This document shows positions 7,675 through 15,589 of a stretch of 32,666 nucleotides of DNA, in pieces. The notes under the pieces are model-generated. The model ran no database searches. It saw only the letters and a list, made by a program, of their open reading frames with translations, and was not told the origin of the DNA. The DNA comes from Nostoc sp. LEGE 12450 (lineage in GTDB: Bacteria; Cyanobacteriota; Cyanobacteriia; Cyanobacteriales; Nostocaceae). Numbering within the stretch: the stretch's first letter is position 1; each line of letters begins with the position of its first letter. The stretch lies in the NCBI RefSeq assembly GCF_015206895.1, contig NZ_JADEXU010000093.1:1-32666 (forward strand), in the 5' to 3' direction. The translations under genes and the position numbers were made by a program.

Positions 7675-8973
7675 TTAACTACAATTTTGTGTCAGTAAGC
7701 TTTCAAACAGAAAGTCTGCCAATTTGGTGCCAGACACATAAGCTGCGTCTGCATCCCATTGAAAATGGACACCCAGATAAACACGACTGCGCCCATTCTC
7801 TAAAGCTGCGGAAGAGAAACTATTAAATGTCCGTGTGATTCTAATGCCATTATTTCCTCTCGCACTTGGATCTTCAGATGTTGCCGTAAAAGTAACATTA
7901 TCGGTGCCAAAGAAGTTCCGCAAAATACCGGCATGGACTGCTCCGAAAGTGGCATGACCAGAGATATAGGCTGGAAATGAAGGAGAAAATCTAGTGCCAT
8001 CAGCATTGGGTGATAGAGGTCTCCAACTGGGATCAGCAGTTGTTCCAGGGTTGTTGTCTTCAAATGCCCTTTGAATTGCCGTTTCTGGTCTCCACAAATC
8101 CAAATCGGTGTCGTACTTCGCATCCCATGCCAAGATGGCCGCATCGCCTAAACCTAAACCCACCAAAGCAAACAACCGTGCATTTTCGGAAAAGCTCAGA
8201 CATCTCAATTTAGAGACAATCTGGGTTATGGTATAAAGTTGTCCAGGTGGCTTATATGTTCCATCAAGATCATTTGCCCAGAAAAGAGCAATATCGGTTT
8301 GTTCTTGAGTCCGTTCAGCAGAGTTAGCAGCACCAAGCCGTTTTACTTCATTTACTTGAGCAGCATATTCAACACTGGCCAGTAGATCCTGTTTACTGCT
8401 GAAGCCTGCTGGTTTAGTCGGACGAAACTTCTTAATTAAAGTTGGCGAAAAAGGTTTTACTTTGCCCCAATTTGGGGTAGTTGCAGGGCCAGAACCAGTT
8501 GGTCGCCAATCACCAGGCTGATGTCCTGATTTGTAATCGGTCTTGTCATCAAAGCCGTCCCCTTCTCGATTTTTGAGAATTGCTTTAGCTGCGGCGATTC
8601 CAAGTTCTTTACCATCATCAATGCTCTGTTGCGACACACCACTGCTTTTAATTTCATGGATGGCTTTCTCTCGTTCTGCATCAAAAAAGCTCTGGTTTTT
8701 ATTTTTGGACTTGGGAAAATTGGCATTAGGATAAACGGTGTCGCTACTTAATACAGTAAATGCAGCATAAACTGCTGCTGCTTCTTTAGAAGCTCCTAAT
8801 TTTACCGGAAGAATTTCTAAATACGGTTTGTAGTCTTGATCAATGGAATTGACAGCATCGTATATTGCAGCATGTAATATAGCACCAGTACGGGAAATTG
8901 GCCCAGGTGCGCCACCGTTCAGACGAATTGTTTGTAAATATACATTGTTCCAATTAATAACTTGATCTGTCAT
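7675..8973 (-). CDS. Vanadium-dependent haloperoxidase / PAP2-family protein
   Basis: From the ATG at 8973 this is 432 residues. That start is preferred over an upstream one at 9027 because AAGGAA precedes it by six bases. The vanadate/phosphate-binding signature is visible in order: K286 and R295-P296 (AKYDTDLDLWRPETAI), ISGH at 337-340 (FPAYISGHATFG), then S396-R397 to H403 and D407 (SRVYLGVHFQWD). These correspond to the lysine, two arginines and two histidines of vanadium haloperoxidases and the related PAP2 acid phosphatases. The K-to-RP spacing is eight residues here, longer than the usual six of the phosphatase motif. No signal peptide is seen, which suggests a cytoplasmic or non-classically exported enzyme. 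Whether it halogenates or acts as a phosphatase cannot be told from sequence. Confidence 0.85.
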   Translation of the reverse strand: MTDQVINWNNVYLQTIRLNGGAPGPISRTGAILHAAIYDAVNSIDQDYKPYLEILPVKLGASKEAAAVYAAFTVLSSDTVYPNANFPKSKNKNQSFFDAEREKAIHEIKSSGVSQQSIDDGKELGIAAAKAILKNREGDGFDDKTDYKSGHQPGDWRPTGSGPATTPNWGKVKPFSPTLIKKFRPTKPAGFSSKQDLLASVEYAAQVNEVKRLGAANSAERTQEQTDIALFWANDLDGTYKPPGQLYTITQIVSKLRCLSFSENARLFALVGLGLGDAAILAWDAKYDTDLDLWRPETAIQRAFEDNNPGTTADPSWRPLSPNADGTRFSPSFPAYISGHATFGAVHAGILRNFFGTDNVTFTATSEDPSARGNNGIRITRTFNSFSSAALENGRSRVYLGVHFQWDADAAYVSGTKLADFLFESLLTQNCS

Positions 8974-9552
8974 AAATATTCCTTTGCTTAATCTTGCCTT
9001 TACCCTGGTTGCGGATCTAATTTTCAAGACAGAAGTAAACTAATACCCCTTCTCTACGAGACGCTACGCGAGCGCATAATTCTTAATTCGTAATTACTGT
9101 TGCGTAGGGGTTTTAGATATATAAGAGTGGCTTATTTACGCCAACCTCTACTAGTCAGGTAGCGGAAATAACTATCCAGTTTAGTAAGGCTTAAAAGTTT
9201 ATTTTACAAGCTTTCTCAGCTTATAATCTTCCCTAAACTCTGCGTAGCTTGAAGCTTCCCCGTCGACATCCGGGTAATGCTCAATTATTCGCCAACACCA
9301 CCCAATCAAATAGCTTAACTTTTGCTTTTTGCACTAGACTCTACCAGGGTTTGTATTCCGAATATAGAAGTATTTCTCAATGCTTAATAGTACCCCAGAG
9401 GGTACTATTTTCAATGCGTGCATAAACTGCTTTCACTTTTACTACGATCGCCTCTATTTGATTCCTTTAAAACCGAAGTGCTTTGGTAGCAAGGCTTTGG
9501 AAGAGTGTGTGCTACAATTGGACAACCACGCAGCTATCGTGTCGTGCTTTGT
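8974..9552. other. Divergent intergenic region upstream of mnmA
   Basis: This 579-base spacer separates the haloperoxidase-like gene (minus) and mnmA (plus). It contains a repeat-like ACGAGACGCTACGCG tract near 9058-9074 and a perfect 10-bp hairpin at 9386-9409. No gene is supported. Promoters for both flanking genes must lie here but could not be placed. Confidence 0.45.
9386..9409 (+). other. 10-bp hairpin upstream of mnmA
   Basis: AATAGTACCC pairs perfectly with GGGTACTATT across the loop CAGA. It lies about 145 bases before the mnmA start in a divergent spacer, so it is not a terminator of an adjacent upstream gene. It could be an attenuator, an operator dyad or a decayed repeat. Confidence 0.45.
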
Positions 9553-10608
9553 ATGAAAAAAGTCGTCGTTGGTCTTTCTGGTGGCGTTGACAGTTCCACC
9601 GCCGCAGCTATCCTGCACCATCAGGGCTATGAAGTGATTGGTTTGACTCTTTGGCTAATGAAAGGCAAAGGTCAATGTTGCTCTGAAGGTATGATCGACG
9701 CGGCTGATCTCTGTGAACAACTGGGTGTTCCCCATCAAATTGTAGATATTCGGGATCTCTTTCAAACCCATATTGTCGATTACCTAGTGACTGGCTACAG
9801 TGCTGGAATCACGCCTTTGCCTTGCTCCCAGTGTAATAAAACAGTGAAGTTTGGGCCAATGGTGCAGTATGCCCGTGAAGAATTGGGGTGCGATCGCATT
9901 GCCACTGGTCATTATGCCCGAATTAGTTATGACGAAGCAACTGGACGTTACCAGTTATTAAGAGCTATTGACCGCAACAAAGACCAATCATACTTCCTCT
10001 ATGATTTGTCTCAAGATTTACTTGCAGCAACTATATTTCCTCTCGGCGAACTCGAAAAAACTGATACGCGCCGCATTGCGACTGAATACGGACTGAAAAC
10101 TGCTGATAAGCCAGAAAGTCAAGATTTATGCTTAGTGGAAAGTAATGGTTCCATGCGGGCATTTTTAGATAAATATTTGGCTCCCAAAACAGGCGATATT
10201 GTCGATACCACAGGCAAAATTTTGGGACAGCATGATGGTGTGCATCACTACACCATTGGCCAGCGCAAAGGCTTGGGGATTGCTGCTGCCGAACCATTGT
10301 ATGTGATTGAATTAGATGCAGAAAATAATAAAGTAGTAGTAGGCGATCGCACTAAGGTAACTCAGCCAGAATGCACAGTCGGACGGGTAAACTGGGTTTC
10401 CATTGCAGAACCATCTACCCCAATTCATGCCGAAGTGCAAATTCGCTATCGTTCAACGCCTACACCAGTGACAGTGATTCCGTTGGAAAACTCCCGTGTG
10501 CGTTTGGTATTTGATGAACCCCAAATCAGCATCACCCCTGGACAAGCGGCGGTGTGGTACGACGGGGAAAAAGTGTTAGGTGGCGGAATAATTGAGCAGT
10601 TTAGTTGA
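9553..10608 (+). CDS. mnmA: tRNA-specific 2-thiouridylase MnmA
   Basis: MnmA activates U34 of Lys, Glu and Gln tRNAs with ATP and transfers persulfide sulfur to make 2-thiouridine in the cytoplasm. The 352-residue protein has the N-type PP-loop SGGVDSS at residues 9-15. The cysteine motif PCSQCNKTVKF places the catalytic Cys at about 94, and ESQDLCLV gives the persulfide-accepting Cys at about 193. The C-terminal beta-barrel region (HYTIGQRKGLGIAA, then GQAAVWYDGEKVLGGGII) is complete and the length is normal. I prefer ATG 9553 because known homologues begin MKKVVVGLSGG. A GTG at 9505 would add 16 residues with no family resemblance. A hairpin follows the stop codon. Confidence 0.95.
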   Translation: MKKVVVGLSGGVDSSTAAAILHHQGYEVIGLTLWLMKGKGQCCSEGMIDAADLCEQLGVPHQIVDIRDLFQTHIVDYLVTGYSAGITPLPCSQCNKTVKFGPMVQYAREELGCDRIATGHYARISYDEATGRYQLLRAIDRNKDQSYFLYDLSQDLLAATIFPLGELEKTDTRRIATEYGLKTADKPESQDLCLVESNGSMRAFLDKYLAPKTGDIVDTTGKILGQHDGVHHYTIGQRKGLGIAAAEPLYVIELDAENNKVVVGDRTKVTQPECTVGRVNWVSIAEPSTPIHAEVQIRYRSTPTPVTVIPLENSRVRLVFDEPQISITPGQAAVWYDGEKVLGGGIIEQFS

Positions 10609-10640
10609 ACCCAACCCCGGTTTAGTTAGTAACCAAAACC

Positions 10641-10676
10641 TCCCCTCTCCGTGTAAGCGAGGAGGGGATATTTTAT
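10641..10676 (+). terminator. Putative terminator of mnmA
   Basis: TCCCCTC at 10641-10647 pairs with GAGGGGA at 10663-10669, with partial pairing inside, and is followed by TATTTTATTTCT. It sits about 33 bases after the mnmA stop. The inner stem has mismatches, so strength is uncertain. Confidence 0.55.
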
Positions 10677-10792
10677 TTCTAATAGAAATGCTAATTTTTG
10701 GATTTATTGAAATCAACTCAACTTAATATTTGGTATCCATAGTCTTTACTATTAATATTGTCACATTTTAAGTTTTCCACAGATTAAAATCT

Positions 10793-12598
10793 ATGTATGA
10801 AACTTTTATTGACCTTGATGAACTGATAGTACGCTGTAGAGATAAACAAGCTAAAAAATTTATTCAAGAGGCTGTTGCTTGTTATAGGGCTGGGGCATTT
10901 CGCTCTTGCATAGTTGCTACATGGAATGCAGTGGTATTTGATTTTCTTCACAAACTAAGAGAACTAGATATTCTAGGAAATGGTGAAGCATCTAGTCTAT
11001 TAAAGCAATTTGAAAATATAAGTTCAGCATCAAAGGTGAAAGAATTGTGGCAATTTGAGTCAAGTATTCCAGATTTGGCTCTCACAAAATTTGAGCTTAT
11101 TTCATCTGTAGAAAAGTCAGATATAGAAAGATTATTTGAGGATAGAAGTCGATGCGCTCATCCATCAATGACATCTTTAGAAGAACCATTTGAGGCTACA
11201 GCAGAACTAGCACGCTACCACTTGAGAAGTGCCGTAATGCATCTATTGCAACGCCCGCCTGTTCAAGGTCGCTCTGCTCGTGAAAGAATTTTTCAAGATA
11301 TTAAATCTGATTATTTTCCAACAGACCCGGAATTAGCAGCGCAATACTTTCAAAAAAGTCCACTTGCTCGTGCACGTTTTATCTTGATTAAAGATATAGT
11401 ACTAGGCTTAACTGTAAATTTATTGACAGAAAATCTTCCCGAAGATGAAAGATTACGTCAGTTTTCTGCATTAAATGCTATATATAAAATATATCCCAAA
11501 GAAATAGTAGATATTTTAGATAATGCCCTATCAAACATTATTCTTAATAAGGTCAGTGATGCAAATTGGGATAAGGTAATAATATATCTTGGAAGTATTA
11601 AAGGTTGGGATGTATTGAGCGAGCCATGTCAGATAAAAGCAAAATACTTTATTGAAAAAATTGAAGTATTTCATGAAGTTTCAACATTCAATAAACGTTT
11701 TTTGCCTAAAATGATAAATATTTTAGTAAAAGCATCCTATATGTCTTTTCTAAAAGAATCTGTAATTAATAAACTTCAAACCCTTCCTTTAAAAGATTTA
11801 TTAACTATAAGAGAGCTTTGTGAAGATCAAAATTTTACAAAAGTAGTAATGAATGATCTTTTTAGAGGAGCAGTACCACAAGCAAATTTAAATGAACTTA
11901 TTTTAATAAGATTAGAAGCAGATGAAACACTAAATGACCTAATCGAGCCTTATCTACGAGAGCAGATAAAAGAAGCTTCTCTCGAAAAATTAGTTTTAAT
12001 AATGTCAAGGTATGAAGATGAATTATTAAATGACTTGATTGAGCCTTGGTTAAAAAATGAAATCAATGATGCTCCTTTGGATGAATTACTTGAAGCTAGA
12101 AGAAAATACCAAGTATTAAATGTACCAAATGAGGAATTGACTAAATTGTTTGATGATTGCGTGAGCAAGCTTATTAGTAAATTATCTTTTGATGAAATAA
12201 TTGAGCAATCGGAATATTGGGATGAATTTTCTGATGATTCATTTCAGAGTCTTTTAAAAGAAAATATACCGATTATAGTTTCTAAATTTATAAATTCTTA
12301 TTCTTATGTAAATGCAATTTCTAACACTGACCTCATAATTAAAATTGCCGAAAATCTTAGTATAATACAGTGGGAACAAGTTTTAGAAGCTTTTTGTAAA
12401 AATAATCAAATATATGGCTCTCGCCATTGCCCTGGTAGATTTTGTTTACTATTAAAAAAGTCTGTAGACATCAGTGGGACTATACCGTACTATTGGTTAT
12501 CTTTCCGAGAAGAGCTTAATAAAAAATTTAAGTTTAAAGACGTTGACATTGACAGACTTAAAAATTTAATTGACTCTTGTCAAATAAGCGAGTTTTAA
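10793..12598 (+). CDS. HEPN-like N-terminal domain with helical repeats, uncharacterised
   Basis: This 601-residue protein is not a named family to me. Residues 1-155 are helical and include AVACYRAGAFRSCIVATWNAVVF and then EDRSRCAHPSM. The R118-x4-H123 pair fits the Rx4-6H signature of HEPN RNases, placed as usual at the end of a long helix. Residues about 355-500 contain degenerate repeats of roughly 33 residues (LNDLIEPYLREQI, LNDLIEPWLKNEI). The rest is Leu/Ile/Lys-rich helix without membrane segments. The gene is clearly AT-richer than mnmA and sat on either side, which suggests transfer. It lies next to a toxin-antitoxin pair, convergent with it, so a defence or conflict role is plausible but unproven. 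Confidence 0.7.
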   Translation: MYETFIDLDELIVRCRDKQAKKFIQEAVACYRAGAFRSCIVATWNAVVFDFLHKLRELDILGNGEASSLLKQFENISSASKVKELWQFESSIPDLALTKFELISSVEKSDIERLFEDRSRCAHPSMTSLEEPFEATAELARYHLRSAVMHLLQRPPVQGRSARERIFQDIKSDYFPTDPELAAQYFQKSPLARARFILIKDIVLGLTVNLLTENLPEDERLRQFSALNAIYKIYPKEIVDILDNALSNIILNKVSDANWDKVIIYLGSIKGWDVLSEPCQIKAKYFIEKIEVFHEVSTFNKRFLPKMINILVKASYMSFLKESVINKLQTLPLKDLLTIRELCEDQNFTKVVMNDLFRGAVPQANLNELILIRLEADETLNDLIEPYLREQIKEASLEKLVLIMSRYEDELLNDLIEPWLKNEINDAPLDELLEARRKYQVLNVPNEELTKLFDDCVSKLISKLSFDEIIEQSEYWDEFSDDSFQSLLKENIPIIVSKFINSYSYVNAISNTDLIIKIAENLSIIQWEQVLEAFCKNNQIYGSRHCPGRFCLLLKKSVDISGTIPYYWLSFREELNKKFKFKDVDIDRLKNLIDSCQISEF

Positions 12599-12661
12599 GT
12601 AAATCATAGTTCTAAAACAGCGATCGCTTATCCTGAAAGTGACGCATTAAAATACTGGTAA

Positions 12662-13000
12662 TTATTCTTCCAAGTCATTCTCTCCTAAATCTTCATCCAA
12701 GATTGCTTCAATATCTCGTCCGCCATAAATTACTCTAAGAATCTCTACACCAGAATCCGAAGGAAGATAAAAAACAAGATAATTTTTAAATCCTTTTATT
12801 GCTTGCTGTCGAACACCAGTCAAATTAGGATGAGAAAATTGACAAGGTTTTCCCATCCCTGGCATTTTACCCAGTTGTTTGAAAGTTGTTTCTGCTGCTG
12901 CAAGAAACTTATCTGAAGCTTCCAAGTTATCTTCTGCAATATAAGTTGCTAATTCTATCAAATCGCGGATGACTTGCGGTCGTTTGCTTACGTCACTCAT
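12662..13000 (-). CDS. parE: ParE/RelE-family toxin
   Basis: This 112-residue protein has the ParE fold pattern: an N-terminal helical hairpin (RDLIELATYIAEDNLEASDKFL), a middle element (MPGMGKPCQF) and C-terminal strands ending FKNYLVFYLPSDSGVEILRVIYGGRDIEAIL. The RVIYGGRDIE block is characteristic of ParE. ParE toxins usually poison DNA gyrase, while RelE relatives cleave mRNA at the ribosome; the ParE-like C-terminus favours the former. The start codon overlaps the antitoxin stop by one base (TAATG), indicating translational coupling. The tail is acidic. Confidence 0.9.
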   Translation of the reverse strand: MSDVSKRPQVIRDLIELATYIAEDNLEASDKFLAAAETTFKQLGKMPGMGKPCQFSHPNLTGVRQQAIKGFKNYLVFYLPSDSGVEILRVIYGGRDIEAILDEDLGENDLEE

Positions 13001-13275
13001 TAACCTTGGTTTGACCCTTTATGCTTGGCTATTCTTTCCCGCACAGCTTGGCGTATATCTTCCCAATCGTCAGGAGTCATCTCAGTTGCATTCCCAGAAT
13101 TTAAACCTTCTAAAAGCATCGTTTCTAACCGTTCAGCCGCTTGACGCTTTTGGTCTTGGCGCACTAACTCACGAAAATATTCACTGACGCTGCTGTAACC
13201 ACCAGTTGCCACTTTCTCTTCTATATAAGTCCGCATCGCATCAGGGAGAGATATATTTATACTTTTCACTGGCAC
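13000..13275 (-). CDS. parD: ParD-family ribbon-helix-helix antitoxin
   Basis: This 91-residue protein begins with the ribbon-helix-helix strand and helices (VKSINISLPDAMRTYIEEKV, then GYSSVSEYFRELVRQDQ), the DNA-binding module of ParD/CopG antitoxins. The C-terminal half is charged and probably disordered until it wraps the toxin. Translation starts at GTG 13275; a second GTG at 13269 is also possible. GAGAAG lies just upstream. The protein should repress its own operon, with the dyad at 13,309-13,337 as the likely operator. Antitoxin first, toxin second is the standard order. Confidence 0.9.
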   Translation of the reverse strand: MPVKSINISLPDAMRTYIEEKVATGGYSSVSEYFRELVRQDQKRQAAERLETMLLEGLNSGNATEMTPDDWEDIRQAVRERIAKHKGSNQG

Positions 13276-13308
13276 AACTTCTCTAATTTTTCCTTCATAA
13301 TATTAGTT

Positions 13309-13337
13309 TATGGCAATTTATGCCATTTATTGCCATA
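13309..13337 (-). promoter_or_regulatory. Candidate ParD operator
   Basis: TATGGCAA at 13309-13316 and TTGCCATA at 13330-13337 form a perfect 8-bp inverted repeat, with an additional TGCCAT at 13321-13326 between the arms. It starts 34 bases upstream of the parD start codon, the usual position for toxin-antitoxin autoregulation. Assignment as operator is inference. Confidence 0.6.
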
Positions 13338-13393
13338 CAAGGAGCAATTAGCAAAAGCGATACCTGCGGCGGGCTACGCTTACGTACTCTCTA

Positions 13394-14047
13394 TCAAAAA
13401 CTACTTCTCTCTAATGTTTCTTCAAACTCTTTCAAAGCTTGTACGGTTCCTACTTGCCAAGCTCGTTCAAGTGTAGCGGCAATAATTTGAGTTAGAGGGA
13501 TATTTGGAAAATTAGGACTTTTATCAGATTCGATGTAATGTCCATCCTTGAGTAAATAAATCCTCAGCTTTTTACTATCGTAAATCCATAGTTCTGGAAC
13601 TGCGATCGCTTCGTAAGCATCAAGAGTTGTTTTTGATGTTACATCTGTTTCAATTGCCAAATCAGGAGGTGGATCATCTGGTTCTAGTTTGCGACGACCA
13701 ATCATTCTTTGGTAATTTTGGATGTAGAAGCAAGCATCTGGTTCTACCCCCACTATATTTTCCCGCTTAAAGGTAGTTGAACAGAAGGGTTCATAACTTT
13801 TCCCTGCGATCTTCAGCAAGATTTTGACAATAGCCGAAATTAAGTCCTTTGATTTTTCGTGTTCGGGTAGAGGAACCATAATTTCTAACGTAGACTTGCT
13901 GTAAGCAACTCGTAGCGATCGCTTTTCCCCCAGTTCTTGCAAAATAGACTCAAATTCTTCCCAACTGACATCTTGAATAGACACTGTACTACCAGGTGCT
14001 AGCCGCATTTGACTAACAGGTTTAACAACGGGGGATACAGCAGTCAT
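13394..14047 (-). CDS. Uma2 family (DUF820) nuclease-like protein
   Basis: From ATG 14047 this is 217 residues. An upstream ATG at 14053 is only two bases from the AAGGA ribosome binding site, while 14047 is eight bases away, so the latter is preferred. Family features include VSWEEFESILQELGEKRSLRVAYSKSTLEIMVPLPEHE near the N-terminus, GVEPDACFYIQN (the Asp position) and DLAIETDVTSKT followed by VPELWIYDSKKLRIYLL. This is the subfamily with E-x-D rather than E-x-K at the third position. It is only distantly related to the Uma2 protein at 1,955. It ends the accessory block between mnmA and sat and is divergent from sat. Confidence 0.88.
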   Translation of the reverse strand: MTAVSPVVKPVSQMRLAPGSTVSIQDVSWEEFESILQELGEKRSLRVAYSKSTLEIMVPLPEHEKSKDLISAIVKILLKIAGKSYEPFCSTTFKRENIVGVEPDACFYIQNYQRMIGRRKLEPDDPPPDLAIETDVTSKTTLDAYEAIAVPELWIYDSKKLRIYLLKDGHYIESDKSPNFPNIPLTQIIAATLERAWQVGTVQALKEFEETLERSSF

Positions 14048-14243
14048 AAGCATTTTCCTTAGAAAGGAACTATTCTGAAACTTGAGCCTGGATTAGCTTT
14101 AGCCTAACTTAATCAGATCCCTTAGAGGCTAGTTGCAAAAATTTTCCTCCATTCCCTAAACTCTTTTTTTTCTCAGTACCAGCATTTTGATAAGTTAGTA
14201 CATAATCTGAAACAATAACAGTTAATACAAAGAGGGGATTACG

Positions 14244-15422
14244 TTGAGTCAAAATCCAGATGCCATAGCCCCCCACGGCGGACAGTTGGTTAACCGTATC
14301 GCCACACCAGAACAAAGAGCAGAGTTTCTCTCAAAAGCTGACTTTTTGCCGCGAGTGCAACTAGACGATCGCGCCGTTTCGGATGTAGAAATGATTGCGA
14401 TCGGTGCTTTTAGTCCACTCACGGGTTTTATGAACCAAGAAGACTACGATCGCACTGTTACAGAAATGCGACTAGCTAATGGTCTTGTGTGGTCAATCCC
14501 GATTACACTATCGGTCACTGAAGAAGTAGCTTCCCCATTGCAAGAAGGTGGCTTAATCCGTCTGGATAACTCCAGAGGTGAATTTATTGCAGTTTTGCAA
14601 CTCACGCAAAAATATAACTACGACAAAACCCGCGAAGCCATTAATGTCTACCGCACTGATGATGTCAAACATCCAGGCGTGCAGGTACTCTATAACCAAG
14701 GTACTGTACATCTGGCGGGTGATATTTGGCTGTTGCAGCGCGAACCTCATCCCCAGTTTCCCACTTACCAAATAGATCCAGCTGCCTCACGGCAATTATT
14801 TAAAGATAAGGGTTGGAAAACAATCGTTGGTTTCCAAACTCGCAACCCTATCCACCGCGCCCATGAATATATTCAAAAGTGCGCTTTAGAAATTGTTGAT
14901 GGTCTATTTTTGCACCCATTAGTCGGGGCGACAAAAGAAGACGATATTGCCGCCGATGTGCGGATGCGTTGCTATGAAATTTTGCTGGAACATTACTACC
15001 CCTTAGACCGGGTAACTTTGGCAATTAATCCAGCTGCAATGCGCTATGCCGGGCCTCGTGAGGCAATATTCCATGCTTTAGTCCGCAAAAACTACGGTTG
15101 TACTCACTTTATCGTCGGACGGGATCATGCTGGTGTTGGTGACTATTACGGTACTTACGATGCACAGTATATCTTTGATGAATTTGCCCCAGGCGAATTG
15201 GGCATTGTGCCGATGAAATTTGAACACGCTTTCTACTGCACGCGCACTAAGCAGATGGCAACATCTAAAACCAGTCCCAGCAAGCCAGAAGAACGCATTC
15301 ACCTATCAGGGACAAAAGTCCGAGAAATGCTGCGGCGTGGTGAATTACCTCCACCAGAATTTTCTCGTCCAGAGGTAGCGGCTGAGTTAGCGCGGGCAAT
15401 GCGGATAGAAGTACCTGTTTAG
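14244..15422 (+). CDS. sat: Sulfate adenylyltransferase (ATP sulfurylase)
   Basis: The enzyme makes adenosine 5'-phosphosulfate from sulfate and ATP, the first step of assimilatory sulfate reduction, in the cytoplasm. The 392-residue protein has the signatures QTRNPIHRAH at 198-207 (nucleotide phosphate binding) and GRDHAG at 292-297, plus the family block INPAAMRYAGPREA at 261-274. It ends after the catalytic region and lacks a C-terminal APS kinase domain, as usual for bacterial homohexameric Sat. Translation starts at TTG 14244: GAGGGG at 14232-14237 is well placed, and the encoded N-terminus (MSQNPDAIAPHGGQLVNRI) looks native to cyanobacterial Sat. A weak start codon could tune expression. 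Confidence 0.95.
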   Translation: MSQNPDAIAPHGGQLVNRIATPEQRAEFLSKADFLPRVQLDDRAVSDVEMIAIGAFSPLTGFMNQEDYDRTVTEMRLANGLVWSIPITLSVTEEVASPLQEGGLIRLDNSRGEFIAVLQLTQKYNYDKTREAINVYRTDDVKHPGVQVLYNQGTVHLAGDIWLLQREPHPQFPTYQIDPAASRQLFKDKGWKTIVGFQTRNPIHRAHEYIQKCALEIVDGLFLHPLVGATKEDDIAADVRMRCYEILLEHYYPLDRVTLAINPAAMRYAGPREAIFHALVRKNYGCTHFIVGRDHAGVGDYYGTYDAQYIFDEFAPGELGIVPMKFEHAFYCTRTKQMATSKTSPSKPEERIHLSGTKVREMLRRGELPPPEFSRPEVAAELARAMRIEVPV

Positions 15423-15470
15423 GGAATTGGGAATTGGGAATTGGTTTTTTACTCACACTCCTAACTCCTG

Positions 15471-15495
15471 TACAGACGCGATTAACCGCGTCTCT
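15471..15495 (+). repeat. AGACGCGATTAATCGCGTCT-family palindromic repeat, copy 1
   Basis: A 20-bp near-palindrome at 15474-15493 (AGACGCGATTAACCGCGTCT) lies in the 25-bp frame TACAG...TCTCT, downstream of sat. Further copies are at 17178-17202, 30112-30136 (inverted) and 30314-30338. Confidence 0.8.
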
Positions 15496-15589
15496 CAGCA
15501 TTCCCCACCTTTGCAAACAGTGTAACTTTACAATACAGAGTTCAGCCCTGTAAGCTGCTAGCTAATGGGCTTAGGGCTGATAGCTAATT

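Noticed and set aside
14109..14315. 68-codon minus-strand ORF overlapping the sat start
   Set aside because: It overlaps the 5' end of sat and the spacer, and has no ribosome binding site or recognisable features.
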